In this document: piece after piece, positions 20,061 to 29,333 of the stretch
Layout: every line of letters begins with the position of its first letter
Numbering within the stretch: position 1 is the first letter of the stretch
NCBI GenBank assembly: GCA_009731375.1
Contig: BJOX01000368.1
Coordinates: 349,900-413,899, forward strand
Source of the DNA: Paulinella micropora
Lineage: Eukaryota; Cercozoa; Imbricatea; Euglyphida
DNA length: 64,000 nucleotides
Reading direction: 5' to 3'
Translations under genes and position numbers: made by a program
Notes under the pieces: model-generated
Seen by the model: only the letters and a program-made list of their open reading frames with translations
Databases searched by the model: none
Told to the model about the DNA's origin: nothing

Positions 20061-20267
20061 TGTGTGAACCAACGCTCGGCTGGCCGGGCTCGGCATTCGA
20101 GGACGGGTCCGGGCGAGCAACTGCTTTCTTCAGCTCCCCAGCATCGGCTCACTCCAACAACTGCCGGCAGAGGGCGAGGCGGAAAGCTGTCCCGGTCACG
20201 GTTGCAGTTTAACTTACCTAGGCTTCAGTGCACACCTTGCGGGATGAAAACCCGTCTGAGCTCAAAC

Positions 20268-20540
20268 CTGTGGCCGCAAGCTCCAAACTTTAATGCGGGC
20301 CGGATCAGGGGCCCCGTCAAGCAGAACCTAGCTAGGGCCTTATTCGGACTACTTGCGGCGGAGGCCGGCGAGCCAACGCGGCGGCCATTCCTCAAGGCCA
20401 AGGTTAGGGTTAGGGTTAGGGTTAGGGTTAGGTTTCAGCGCCCCGCCAGGCTGGCGGGTTACGCCGGGGCGGCTCGGCTCGCTGTCTCTCGCCGTTCCGA
20501 CCCAGAACGGTGTGTTTTGGCTGCCCCAGCCGGGTCCATT
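20268..20540. repeat. Copy 2 of the ~270 bp block with TTAGGG repeats
   Basis: Same order as copy 1 with about five TTAGGG units (20402-20432), a few substitutions and a one-base difference in the T run near 20517. Head-to-tail orientation, separated by about 290 bp. Confidence 0.85.
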
Positions 20541-20923
20541 TTTCGGCAATTTAAATGGATAGTGCACAGGTGGCCAGCGCCCATTTTTGTATTTGTTTAA
20601 AGTTTTCATTATATTTCTTTTCCAATGTTGTAATTTTTCTAGTGTTAAAATCAGCCTTCGGTCATGTAGTGTTAATGATTTTTCATAACAAAACTCGCAC
20701 ACCGGGAGACGTTTAATGAGAATGGCTTGCCAGCCAGGTCTGAACAGGCAAGATGGACGGGGATACAAGGTGGTTGTCTAGTAGGGTGAGGCACCGACTC
20801 AATATTTTAGTACAGAGACTTACTGGTACTGAAAAATAGCTATATTATCATTCTTGTATGTACGATTTATCAACAACTTTACTGAAATATTTTTACAAAA
20901 GGATTCAAACGTGAAAAGCTAAG
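20541..20923. other. No gene seen
   Basis: AT-rich stretch between the telomere-repeat blocks and the SET-like gene. I see no coding region or clear repeat. Confidence 0.4.
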
Positions 20924-21463
20924 TTAGATCTCGCTCATTTGTCTCTCCATTTCCCTTACACCTACCCCAATCCGTCCAAGGTATTGCACTAAGTCCCCCT
21001 TTTTGACATCAACAATTTTGTTTTCATCCTTTACTGCATCTGGCCATCCGTAGTCTACTATGACTAATGACCAAGCATGGTAGAACCTGTTTGCTTTTGT
21101 TTTTATGCTGATTGTGGGATACCGTCCCTCATCTTCAACATATAAAACACAGTTGCAATGAGATTTGTTTCTGGATGTCATGGCGCAATGCCCTCTCTGC
21201 ATAGCAGGCAAGGATGGGTCCATTTGTACTCTCCAAGGAGTGTACAAATGGGACCCATTCTCCAGCCGCAATAAAGTCTGTTGCTCCCTCTGGCAAAGTT
21301 TGGTACCGCGCGTCCTACTTACACTACGTGCTTTACTGTATATGTAATTTGATAGTGTCCTAGGAGGTCCTGCTGCAACATCTCTCGTGAATGCCATAAC
21401 AAAACCAAACCTGCCCCATTTTATGATGGCTATCGTGTCTGTGTATGCAATGACACGCGGCAC
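20924..21463 (-). CDS. SET-domain-like protein (tentative)
   Basis: This is a 179-residue frame starting MPRVIAYTDTIAI. Features that fit a small SET methyltransferase are a GRFGFVMAFTRDVAAG segment near residue 18 (compare G-x-G-V-F-A-x-R-D-I-x-x-G), a central Asp-Pro segment then SRNKSHCNCVLYVEDEG at about residues 96-112 (compare N-H-S-C-x-P-N-C), and TISIKTKANRF then IVDYGW (about residues 117-141; compare the GEEL-x-x-DYG motif, where the Gly-Glu is missing here). The tail (KIVDVKKGDLVQYLG) looks structured. SET enzymes methylate lysines using SAM. The catalytic Tyr cannot be placed with confidence. The next gene cluster on this strand includes another methyltransferase-like protein. Confidence 0.4.
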   Translation of the reverse strand: MPRVIAYTDTIAIIKWGRFGFVMAFTRDVAAGPPRTLSNYIYSKARSVSRTRGTKLCQREQQTLLRLENGSHLYTPWRVQMDPSLPAMQRGHCAMTSRNKSHCNCVLYVEDEGRYPTISIKTKANRFYHAWSLVIVDYGWPDAVKDENKIVDVKKGDLVQYLGRIGVGVREMERQMSEI

Positions 21464-21466
21464 CGC

Positions 21467-21696
21467 AGGACATCATGCATTCCCACCCGAACCTGAATAG
21501 GTGAGCAGGTTGCTCTGCCCGGCCCCCGTTTTGTAAACATTGACAAATTGTCCCCTCTGAGAATAGTTTGATGCAGGATCAGCGTACCATTGGGCCTGCA
21601 GCTGCCCGTTCGGATTCATGATTGACCCGGGGAAGACGTGGCCATACCGTTGGCCCTAACAAAATAAACAGCAGTGTGATGCATGACACAGCCGCG

Positions 21697-21738
<42 letters not shown>

Positions 21739-21832
21739 TACACCTGTACTTGTGCTGCTAGGCTCTGCATTAGGGTGAGCGCCTGCTGCACTTGAGTTTG
21801 ACCAGTGGCAATCACCGTTGGACCTATATATG

Positions 21833-21917
<85 letters not shown>

Positions 21918-22240
21918 GTGTATATGTATATGTATATGTATATATACATTACATACGTGCGGTGTATAGACGACACTCACGGCGTTCGCGGCATATTCGC
22001 GGCGCTTGCGGCATGTACGTATATTACATATGTGCGGCATGTAGATAACACTTTCAGCGCTCGCGGCGGTCGCGGCATATTTGCGGCGCTCGCGGCATAT
22101 ATATCAATGCGCATGTGTATATGTATGTATGTATGTACGTATGTACGTATGTATGTATGTATGTGTGTACCAATTTTCCTCATCTTTTGCTGCAGCTTTT
22201 TCAATTCTTTGAACTAGCTTATCCAAGTTCGCCATCCTAG
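21467..22240 (-). CDS. Candidate multi-exon gene with microsatellite introns
   Basis: Short coding islands separated by simple repeats lie in order on the minus strand. One (about 22232-22168) starts [20 protein letters not shown] and ends at a GTACAC donor. A second (about 21824-21745), bounded by TATAG and GTGTAC, reads [19 protein letters not shown] in one frame. A third (from about 21660), after TTAG, reads [17 protein letters not shown] and stops at about 21470. The introns are (TATG)n and (GATA)n tracts. Exons 2 and 3 join in phase, but exon 1 joins them in a different frame, so the model is incomplete. Function unknown. Confidence 0.3.
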
Positions 22241-22269
22241 GTATGTACGTTTGCATGTATGTATGTATG

Positions 22270-22328
<59 letters not shown>

Positions 22329-22440
22329 GTATATTATGTATAAGTATATATATATATATGTATGTATATATATATATTTGTATATGTGTATGTACATATT
22401 TCTTGTATGTATGTATATAAACATTATACGTATGTATAAT
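21690..22440. repeat. (GATA)n and (TATG)n microsatellites
   Basis: GATA units at 21697-21738, TATATG units at 21825-21945 and 22260-22330, and GTAC/GTAT units at 22115-22165. Several lie inside inferred introns of the gene at 21467-22240. Confidence 0.9.
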
Positions 22441-22496
22441 GTTGTAATATTATTTATAATTCAAATTTGTACCCTGCGTCTGTGGGCCTGTGATCG

Positions 22497-23672
22497 CTAG
22501 CGCTTCGACGGGGGCTTCTCTGCTGGCTCGTGAGTTGCTTCCTCCTGACTACTCTGCTCGATTTCGCCGCCACCACCAGTCTTTTTCGTTTTGTTCTACA
22601 TACATTCACATATACACACATACGTAAGTTATTATATACACACATACAATAATGAATATACTGCATACATACATACATGGAGAGAAAGGGTCGGCGCGGC
22701 GGAACGCTGCCTGCTGAACACAAACAACCTAAAGGTCTGCGCGCCCTTGCCTCCGGCCAGTCTTACTGGCGCATGGCAAGTAAGGTTGAAGGTCATGAGC
22801 AGGTCAACCGCGTCACACGCCCGCAGACTATTCACTCTGTCTATCAAGAAGACATAATAGACTTGCTTGTCCTTCTCTAGCAGGCGCAGCAAGTGTTACT
22901 TGTCTCCGGATTCCAGCCATGCCAGAAGCTGTACACCGCCACGCAGCGGTGCTTACTGTCGGCCTGCCATAGCCGGGCCAGTCTAAAATTTGCATTGCAT
23001 GCAGTCCTCCAAAGCACCTGCGGCCGTTTCTTATCTAGTTGAGCGACAGCGCGCTTGCTCAGGCAGTCCCACTTGCTCTCTTGGTTGAGGTGGTAGTCTC
23101 CTAGTATCTCGACACCAAACACTTCTGCAAAGCCCATGACACCCGCGATGTTCACTGCATGCCCTTCTCCTGCTCCCGCATCCACGAAGGTTAGCTTGCT
23201 CTTTTCTCCCTGAAGGAAGTAGTCAAGCAGCGCGTAACACTTCGGCGCGTGCGGTGCCCTGCATCCCTGCATCGGCGCAGGTTCGGCTGTGGGAATGTGT
23301 AAAAGACCTAGTCAATGTCGTCTGGCACCGCGGCACTGCAGATTGTGATGCATGCCCGTCACCCAGATGACCGCCCCGCGCCAGCCGGAACCAGCATAGC
23401 CACTCATGGACTGGGTCTCCATGTGTAGCGCAAAAGTCAGGCAACCGCAGTAGGTGCGGGTTAGCAGCCCGGCAGCCGGTGCGCCCGCAAGCGGGGGCAC
23501 TAAATCCGTTCTCGTAGTTGCAGTTCCAACATATCCAGACGTCTAGATCGCATATACTCCAGAATGCTTCTGAGCGGGGCGGGGGCTCGGGCCTCGCTGG
23601 CAGTAGCTGATACAAATCAAGATAGCGCACCCGCACCACAACGTTCACTAAGTTTTTTAATGTAAAAGACAT
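22497..23672 (-). CDS. RanBP2-type zinc finger plus DOT1-like SAM methyltransferase
   Basis: The start ATG at 23672 gives MSFTLKNLVNVVVRVRY. A RanBP2-type finger follows (WICWNCNYENGFSAPACGRT, about residues 50-69). Further on, TFVDAGAGEGHAVNIAGVMG (near 23140-23195) is a Rossmann motif I with VFGVEI as motif II, the arrangement of DOT1-like and related SAM methyltransferases; YSFWHGWNPET comes later. A last exon (22595-22497) reads NKTKKTGGGGEIEQSSQ and ends AEKPPSKR. An 81 bp intron (22596-22676), donor GTATGT and acceptor GTAG, made largely of CATA repeats, joins it in phase. One frameshift lies near 22895, and a possible short intron at about 23290-23330 joins the finger to the methyltransferase. 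A chromatin lysine methyltransferase is the best guess. The exon path in the middle is uncertain. Confidence 0.5.
22596..22676 (-). other. 81 bp GT-AG intron containing CATA repeats
   Basis: Donor GTATGTATGT and acceptor TGTATGTAG on the minus strand. It joins SAAPTLSLH to NKTKKTGGGG in phase 0. Confidence 0.55.
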
Positions 23673-23964
23673 TTTAAATATTTGAATGTGTGTGGTATAT
23701 AGAATCGCTGACACCCTCAGCGCTCGCGGCGTTGAGGCTGCACATTGTATATATATAAGAATAATCATATATGGAAATGTACATATATGTATATATGCGA
23801 CAAACTTTTTTTATTGAAAGAAACTTTTTTTCAATGACATGAGACACAAAACGCACATTATGAAAGCTTCACTTATACTCACAGTACCGTCTTCTCCTTG
23901 CCACTTTACCCAGACTGACAGCAAAGACACTAACACTAGTAGACGTTTTTAAATAAAAGATATC
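23673..23964. other. Intergenic, no gene seen
   Basis: AT-rich spacer between two minus-strand genes. It includes one TCAGCGCTCGCGGCG word at 23715-23735 and presumably the promoter of the methyltransferase-like gene. Confidence 0.4.
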
Positions 23965-25664
23965 TTAACAGCCACGGGGGTTGCTTATTATCTTTCTTTT
24001 ACTATGCGTTTTGATCTTGATGTCCAACGTATTGAACACGAAGTCGATAGAAACTTTCGGGAGAAAGACTTGTGCTTGGTCGATTTGTGTTTGACTTCTG
24101 TCAGTGGCATGCGTTGCCTTTGCCTGCGTCACGGTGTTCTCAGGAATATTTCTTTGATTCTTGAGGCTTGGAATGCTTTGTCTGGCTACAGACAAGTATG
24201 GAGACACTTGTGACAATGACATTTCTGCAGGGCTAGGGTTCTCTGGGCTCCTGTCCGAATCGGCATCATCGTAATCAAAAGATAAATTTTTCTTAACAGC
24301 TAGAAGCGATTCCAATCCAGAAGGAATCTGTTGGCCGTCCTGTCTAATGTCTGGCACGACCACGGCAGCACGAATCACAAACGAAAGCAACTGTTCTACG
24401 TCGGCTAACACAATTGTTTTGCAAGCACTGCACAGATTCTGTTCACTTGTATACTTGCGATTAACTGCGATCCGTCGCCCCCTGTTTCAAGAAATGCACA
24501 CTTTTTACTTCATTAAGCCAGTTGATGTTTCTGTATCCACCGCCTAAAACAACCTTGCTTTCGCCGTACTGCAATTCTTGCATGTAGTGAAGGGCCGCAA
24601 CACACGGTCCGAGGCAGTACTTATGACTAATATGGTGGTGTTCGCGAACTTGGCAAAGGCGCAAAAGACTCGAAAACCACCATTTGGCACATCGCTTAAA
24701 ATTGTCTTGGCCTGTAACTGTTGCTAACAACTCCAAGACGTACTCGTGAATGCAGACTACCAGAGGATTTTTGCCCGATTGTCTAAGGCTGTTAGCCAGC
24801 AGGCTCAGCGCATTGCACAGCATTAGTGCCCCCCGGAACGTGCCAGGGCTTTCGTCCACATCCATTTCCATGAATTCCAAACAAAAGTACGGGTCCACGT
24901 CGTTCAGTAGAAAGTGTGGTTTGGTATCAGTTACACGCTGTAACATGTTGTCAAGCTTGTCATCATAAAACAGGATGCGTTTTGCAGATAAGAACGGGAT
25001 TGCCGTGCGTAAGAACGCGTTGAAGTGTGCCTCGATGTCGGTAGTCACGGTAGTAATACCCCCAACGTCTGCGCTCTTTACAGCATTGAGCGAAGGGATA
25101 TATTCCATAGCAATCCACACTTCTTGGACCCTTCATGTCGACTGCCAGCAAGTAACCATAAACATCGGGCGCCATGTGATGATTGGCAAGAATCTTCTGC
25201 AGCTGCATGTAGCTCGCTACGTAGGCGTCAAAATCTTTCTGTCCGTTTTCATAAGGCTTGCTCACGTTCTTAAACAGAATACCTTGATCTTTCAAGGCGA
25301 TAATGTTTTTTCTAATTTGTAGGACCTTTGGATTGTTCCTAACATGACTCTCAAACGTAAGGATCGGAACAGAAATGCCCTCAATCGTTGACACTGCCTT
25401 CTTGAATTCTTGAGCTGATTTTTCGTAATTGTCCAGAAAAAAGGCGGCCAGGTGATCCAAGTTTAGCTTCTCTGCATGAACTCTGTACGAGCAGGTAAAG
25501 TGCTGCCATAGCAAAACTCGTTGATGAAAGCTCTTGCCGTCGGTTGGGTTTCTGCATTTTTGGCACACAGTTTTTGGTAGATCAAGTTGTTTGGTACGTT
25601 TTTCTCTTATGTTGATAGTCTGCTGAGTCACCATGCAAGGCATAGTTTGTGCTCTGGAAACCAT
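23965..25664 (-). pseudogene. Atypical protein kinase, two frameshifts
   Basis: The start ATG at 25664 gives MVSRAQTMPCMVTQQT. There is an N-terminal Cys pair (CQKCRNP), then a helical N-lobe with GILFKNVSK (candidate ATP-binding Lys) and YMQLQKILANHHMAP, then VDMKGPR. After a one-base frameshift near 25110 the frame continues WIAMEYIPSL (hinge-like), FLSAKRILFYDDKLDNML (catalytic loop; the usual HRD is YDD, with Lys and Asn conserved; near 24950-24970) and LLNDVDPYFC (DFG replaced by DVD). A second frameshift in a G5 run near 24480 leads to a zinc-ribbon-like CSACKTIVLADVEQLL and a Ser/Pro-rich tail. The layout resembles divergent kinases of large DNA viruses and protists. It presumably phosphorylates proteins. 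Whether the breaks are decay or sequence error is open. Confidence 0.5.
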
Positions 25665-25972
25665 GGCCAGAATGCTTTCTTTCCCAGCTCTTTGCTGTAT
25701 TTTACGTTGTAAAAGTTAAAAAAGGAAATCTTGTACCGCTTTTTTTAATTAAGAGATTTCTTTTCTAAGTGTCCTTAAAGTTTTTCCAGCCCCCACCTTG
25801 CTCTGCCCTACGCGGTGGATAAGGGGGGGGGGGGGAANNNNNNNNNNNNNNNNNNNNNNNNNGGGGGGGGGGGGGGGGAGGGTACAAAGAGAAAAGAACA
25901 AAGAAAAAAAAGGAAAGAAAAAACATATTTTTGTAGTAGACAAATAAGGTATCCGATAGCTCGCGCGCGGTC
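25665..25972. other. Intergenic with poly-G flanked gap (25840-25862)
   Basis: The gap of 23 N is flanked on both sides by G11-G17 runs. No gene is seen. Purine-rich DNA follows the gap. Confidence 0.6.
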
Positions 25973-26431
25973 CTAGGCGCCCTTGGCCGAGCCGAAGCCG
26001 CAGGCGCAATTCTCGTCCTTGTGCAGCATCTCGTGGCACAGCGGGCCGTCGCACTTCTTCCACGCGCAGCCCTCGCAGCCCTGCTTCTCGGCGTGGTTCT
26101 CTCTTTCTGTGTAGTGCAGGGCCAGGGCACGCGCGCCGACCAGGGCCCTGACCACCGCGGTGCCGGCGGCAGATTCCTTGAGCAGCGGCGCGATCAGCTC
26201 CTGTAGCGCGTCCTCGTCGCGGGCTTTCTCGTTGAAGTACGCGATGCAGCCGTACCGCTGCGCACACCACTCGGGGTTAGAGGAGCCGGCATCCCCGCGG
26301 CGCACCAGCACGAACTCCTGCGCTGTTTCCTTTTTACTTTCCTCTTCCTTCTGCGGTGGTTCGGTCCGCTGTTTCTTTTCAGGCCGGGGACTTGTCATGT
26401 CTGCGTCCCGGGGGTTCTGGACGTCGGTCAT
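25973..26431 (-). CDS. Small protein with Cys-rich C-terminus
   Basis: The first ATG in frame is at 26431 (MTDVQNPRDADMTSPRP), giving 152 residues. The first ~45 residues are charged and disordered-looking (Pro, Lys, Glu). A folded part follows, with EWCAQRYGCIAYFNEKA and a helical Ala/Leu-rich segment. The last ~35 residues hold a dense Cys/His set (CEGCAWKKCDGPLCHE, then CACGFG), probably a zinc site. It has no signal peptide or membrane span. Codon use is GC-rich, unlike the viral segment. The gene is complete and unbroken. Not recognised. Confidence 0.5.
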   Translation of the reverse strand: MTDVQNPRDADMTSPRPEKKQRTEPPQKEEESKKETAQEFVLVRRGDAGSSNPEWCAQRYGCIAYFNEKARDEDALQELIAPLLKESAAGTAVVRALVGARALALHYTERENHAEKQGCEGCAWKKCDGPLCHEMLHKDENCACGFGSAKGA

Positions 26432-26872
26432 TTTTGGTTTTGCGCGTGGACCGGATTTTTCTGCAGCCAACCTCTGGTTGGCTGTGCTTTTCCTTCCCCC
26501 CCCCCTCCCCTCCCCCCGGGAGTCGCACGCGCACTAATTTTCTTTTCGGGGGGGGGGCACGGGGAGGAAAGGAAGGGAGGGGGGGGGCCGGTTGTGGGAA
26601 AGACGGGAAGGGACAATAAAAGGGGGGGGGCCGGAGCAAAGGAAAAAAAAGAAAAAAGCCAGCCAATAGACAAGGCGCAAAAAGAAAGGGGGGGGGGGCC
26701 GCGCGGTGAGGTGGGGAAGGGNNNNNNNNNNNNNNNNNNNNCCCCCCCCCCCCTCCCTCCCCTCCTGTGCCCCTCCCTTTGCCTTTTTTTTCCCCCTGCA
26801 ACATGTTTTTGTTTAATTTTCTGGTTGTTGATCTTTTGTTTGGGAAAAGCAACAGAGGCACGCTCACCTAAC
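26432..26872. other. Intergenic with G/C runs and gap (26722-26741)
   Basis: Many G7-G10 runs. The 20 N gap is followed by a C12 run. No gene is seen on either strand; the apparent frames are Gly/Pro-rich products of the homopolymers. Confidence 0.6.
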
Positions 26873-27772
26873 TTACAAGGCCGCGGGCCGCGGGATAGTG
26901 TTCTGAAACCGTGTGCGCAGGGCCCTGGCGCCCTCCATGACCCGCGTCAGCCCTAGCCCCATGAGAAAAACCATTTCTACCAGATTGCAAAACAGGAGTA
27001 GCGAGGCCCGGTAGCTAGTGCTTTTGGCGGTATGGTGCATGGCGCGTTCCAGCTGCCACAGCACGTAGGCGCACATCACGGTGGACATGACAATCACCCC
27101 CAGCGTTCCGCGCGCTTGCACCGGCAGCTCCGTGCGCCACAGCAGGCTCAGGTTGCTGAGAACGGAACCGTACGGCTGCCAGATCTCGACCAAGAAGGTG
27201 ACAGACGAAGCGATCAGCAGCACCAGCAGCGCGTAGATGTTCCTGTACGGCAGGTAGGTCTGCAGGCACCAGCAGAAACACAGGACGCAGAAGGCGTCCA
27301 CCACGGCGCAGGTGTCGAAGACAATAGTAGAGTCGGCGCGCAGCAGCACGAGGTCTGCCAGCACCACCGTGCCGCTTATCAGGAACAGCGCTAAGAGGCC
27401 CAAGTGCAGCACGCAGTCGTAGTAGAACAGCCCCACCTGGACCGCGCACGTGGTTAGAAACACGCCTACCAACCACGGGTGATTGTTGTACCAGTCGCGA
27501 CAGTCAAGCCAGCGAGTACTAACGAGCATCAGCAGCAACGTGGCCGTCAGGTGCAGCACGGTATAGCCCATGACCTCACGCACGAAGCCGGTGCGCTCCG
27601 CGGGCGTCAGGTTGCTGACCGTTAGTGTCGTGGCCTGCAGCTGGTCGATTTGCTTGCGCATCTGGGCGATCTCGTTTAACAACTCGTTGGTTTGCGCGTC
27701 TGGAACTGTCGTTGAATTGTCACAGGCCTCCGCGATCTTCACGACAACAGCTTCGCTGGGCTCCTCAGGCAT
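26873..27772 (-). CDS. Multi-pass membrane protein, TMBIM/Bax-inhibitor-1-like (tentative)
   Basis: Taking the ATG at 27772 (MPEEPSEAVVVKIAEA) gives 299 residues. A short coiled coil (NELLNEIAQMRKQIDQLQ, about residues 29-46) is followed by FVREVMGYTVLHLTATLLL, which resembles the F-I-R-K-V-Y-G-x-L-x-x-Q-L-x-x-T entry of TMBIM/LFG proteins. About seven hydrophobic segments follow. The last two enclose a polar stretch with HHTAKSTSYRASLLLF, comparable to the family's C-terminal loop, but the acidic pore residues of typical TMBIM proteins are not obvious. Members sit in ER or Golgi membranes and leak calcium; viruses also carry them. The frame is unbroken. An upstream Met at 27856 would add a Cys/Phe-rich stretch and is less likely. 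Confidence 0.4.
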   Translation of the reverse strand: MPEEPSEAVVVKIAEACDNSTTVPDAQTNELLNEIAQMRKQIDQLQATTLTVSNLTPAERTGFVREVMGYTVLHLTATLLLMLVSTRWLDCRDWYNNHPWLVGVFLTTCAVQVGLFYYDCVLHLGLLALFLISGTVVLADLVLLRADSTIVFDTCAVVDAFCVLCFCWCLQTYLPYRNIYALLVLLIASSVTFLVEIWQPYGSVLSNLSLLWRTELPVQARGTLGVIVMSTVMCAYVLWQLERAMHHTAKSTSYRASLLLFCNLVEMVFLMGLGLTRVMEGARALRTRFQNTIPRPAAL

Positions 27773-27939
27773 GGGATGATGAGAGTGTACGTCGTGGAAA
27801 AGAAAAAGCAAAACAAGCGGTTGTCTTTCCTCACAACAGAAAAAAAAACGACACAAAAGAAAAAGGTTGCTAGTAGTATGTTGTTTTTAAACAGAATACG
27901 TAGCAAGCCAACACTGCTATTTTATTTTTCAGCCTTCCC

Positions 27940-28277
27940 NNNNNNNNNNNNNNNNNNNNNNNNNNNNNNNNNNNNNNNNNNNNNNNNNNNNNNNNNNNNN
28001 NNNNNNNNNNNNNNNNNNNNNNNNNNNNNNNNNNNNNNNNNNNNNNNNNNNNNNNNNNNNNNNNNNNNNNNNNNNNNNNNNNNNNNNNNNNNNNNNNNNN
28101 NNNNNNNNNNNNNNNNNNNNNNNNNNNNNNNNNNNNNNNNNNNNNNNNNNNNNNNNNNNNNNNNNNNNNNNNNNNNNNNNNNNNNNNNNNNNNNNNNNNN
28201 NNNNNNNNNNNNNNNNNNNNNNNNNNNNNNNNNNNNNNNNNNNNNNNNNNNNNNNNNNNNNNNNNNNNNNNNNNNNN
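27940..28277. other. Assembly gap (338 N)
   Basis: Unsequenced. Unlike the shorter gaps it is not directly bordered by a long G or C run, though C3 precedes it. Confidence 0.99.
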
Positions 28278-28338
28278 CTTTCCGGTTCCGCCGCGCAGAA
28301 ACACAATAAAAAAAAGGGGAAAGAGGTAAGGACAGAGG

Positions 28339-28718
28339 ATGGCGGCCGTCAGCGTGGCTCGGTTTGCGCGTCGTCGGGGGAACAGCCAAATTATGGATGG
28401 CGCAAAGCAAAGGCAGCGCGCTGCGTATCAAATGCAGTTAGACAAAGGCGCCCTGACACTTACAGTGAGCTCTGTCGCCAACAAGGCCTGGTTCAACACA
28501 GAGACATCTGGCAACTGTCCTTTCGTCATTTGCAACGAGAGATACGTCGACTGCGGGGCCGTGGTTCGGAATTCGATGCTTTGGCCGCGCTCAAGAAGGT
28601 GTGTGCAATGGGGGTGCTAATCTGTGCCGCTGCATTTTGGCTTGGCAGACAAGAACTAACTCCCACCCAGCCCCGTCGACCGGCCTCAGCCGGTTTCCTG
28701 TCCCTGCTAAGCTGACAC
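28339..28718 (+). CDS. Candidate small protein, frame uncertain
   Basis: Two overlapping plus-strand frames look coding. One starts at 28339 (MAAVSVARFARRRGNSQIMD) and runs to 28620. The other covers about 28400-28715 and reads LQREIRRLRGRG, FDALAALKKVCAMGVLICAA, with a hydrophobic patch, and ends AGFLSLLS. A frameshift between them would give one protein of about 125 residues with a basic helix and a short hydrophobic segment. Nothing identifies a family. The region 28750-28990 downstream holds a (TTA)n tract and no gene. Confidence 0.25.
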
Positions 28719-28999
28719 TTGAAGAAAACATCCTTTATGATTTCGGGCATGAATTTAAGCTGCTTCCAGTCGCGCGAGGAAAATCAAGTTTGTGTTTTCC
28801 TTATGTCTTGTGTGTTCTCAGTTGAGAGGCGGGGAGGGGTGTGGGCTAGATCCCGGGTGGGGTGGGGGAAGGAACGGAAGTGTGTTTATTATTATTATTA
28901 TTATTATTTTTTATTCATAAATGAAAACTAACAAACGTCGGGTTCAGGCAAAAACATTTAAAAAAATTTACTGACGCGAGTGTGCGTGCAATTGTCTCG

Positions 29000-29145
29000 C
29001 CATCCCCCCGGCAATATCTTGTGAGAATCAGGCTACCAAGAGTAGTTTTTCATTAAATCTTGCTCAAAGCTAGGATTTTTTTCTTTTCTTTTAAACCATA
29101 GTTTTCACAAAAAAAAAACTTTTCTTTGGCAAGGGAGAGAGTGGC
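29000..29145. repeat. Flanking repeat, left copy (core 29041-29082)
   Basis: The outer parts (GAATCAGGCTACCAAG on the left, CTTTTCTTTTAAACCATAG and CTTTGGCAAGGGAGAGAGTG on the right) match 30806-30950 in the same orientation. The 42 bp core at 29041-29082 matches 30843-30885 only as its reverse complement. Confidence 0.85.
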
Positions 29146-29333
29146 CCGCCTAGAATCGTCCTTGTTTGGGATGCCAGCCCCTGCCCCCCTTTTTTTCTTG
29201 CCAGTGATATAAAGACTTTTTAAACGGGGGGGGGGTGGAGAGGGCGAGGGAGGAGAGGGAGTACTACGCACAAGAAAAAAATAATAATAAGAATAATAAT
29301 AAAAAATGAAAAGCAGGAGGCAACAAAAAAAAA

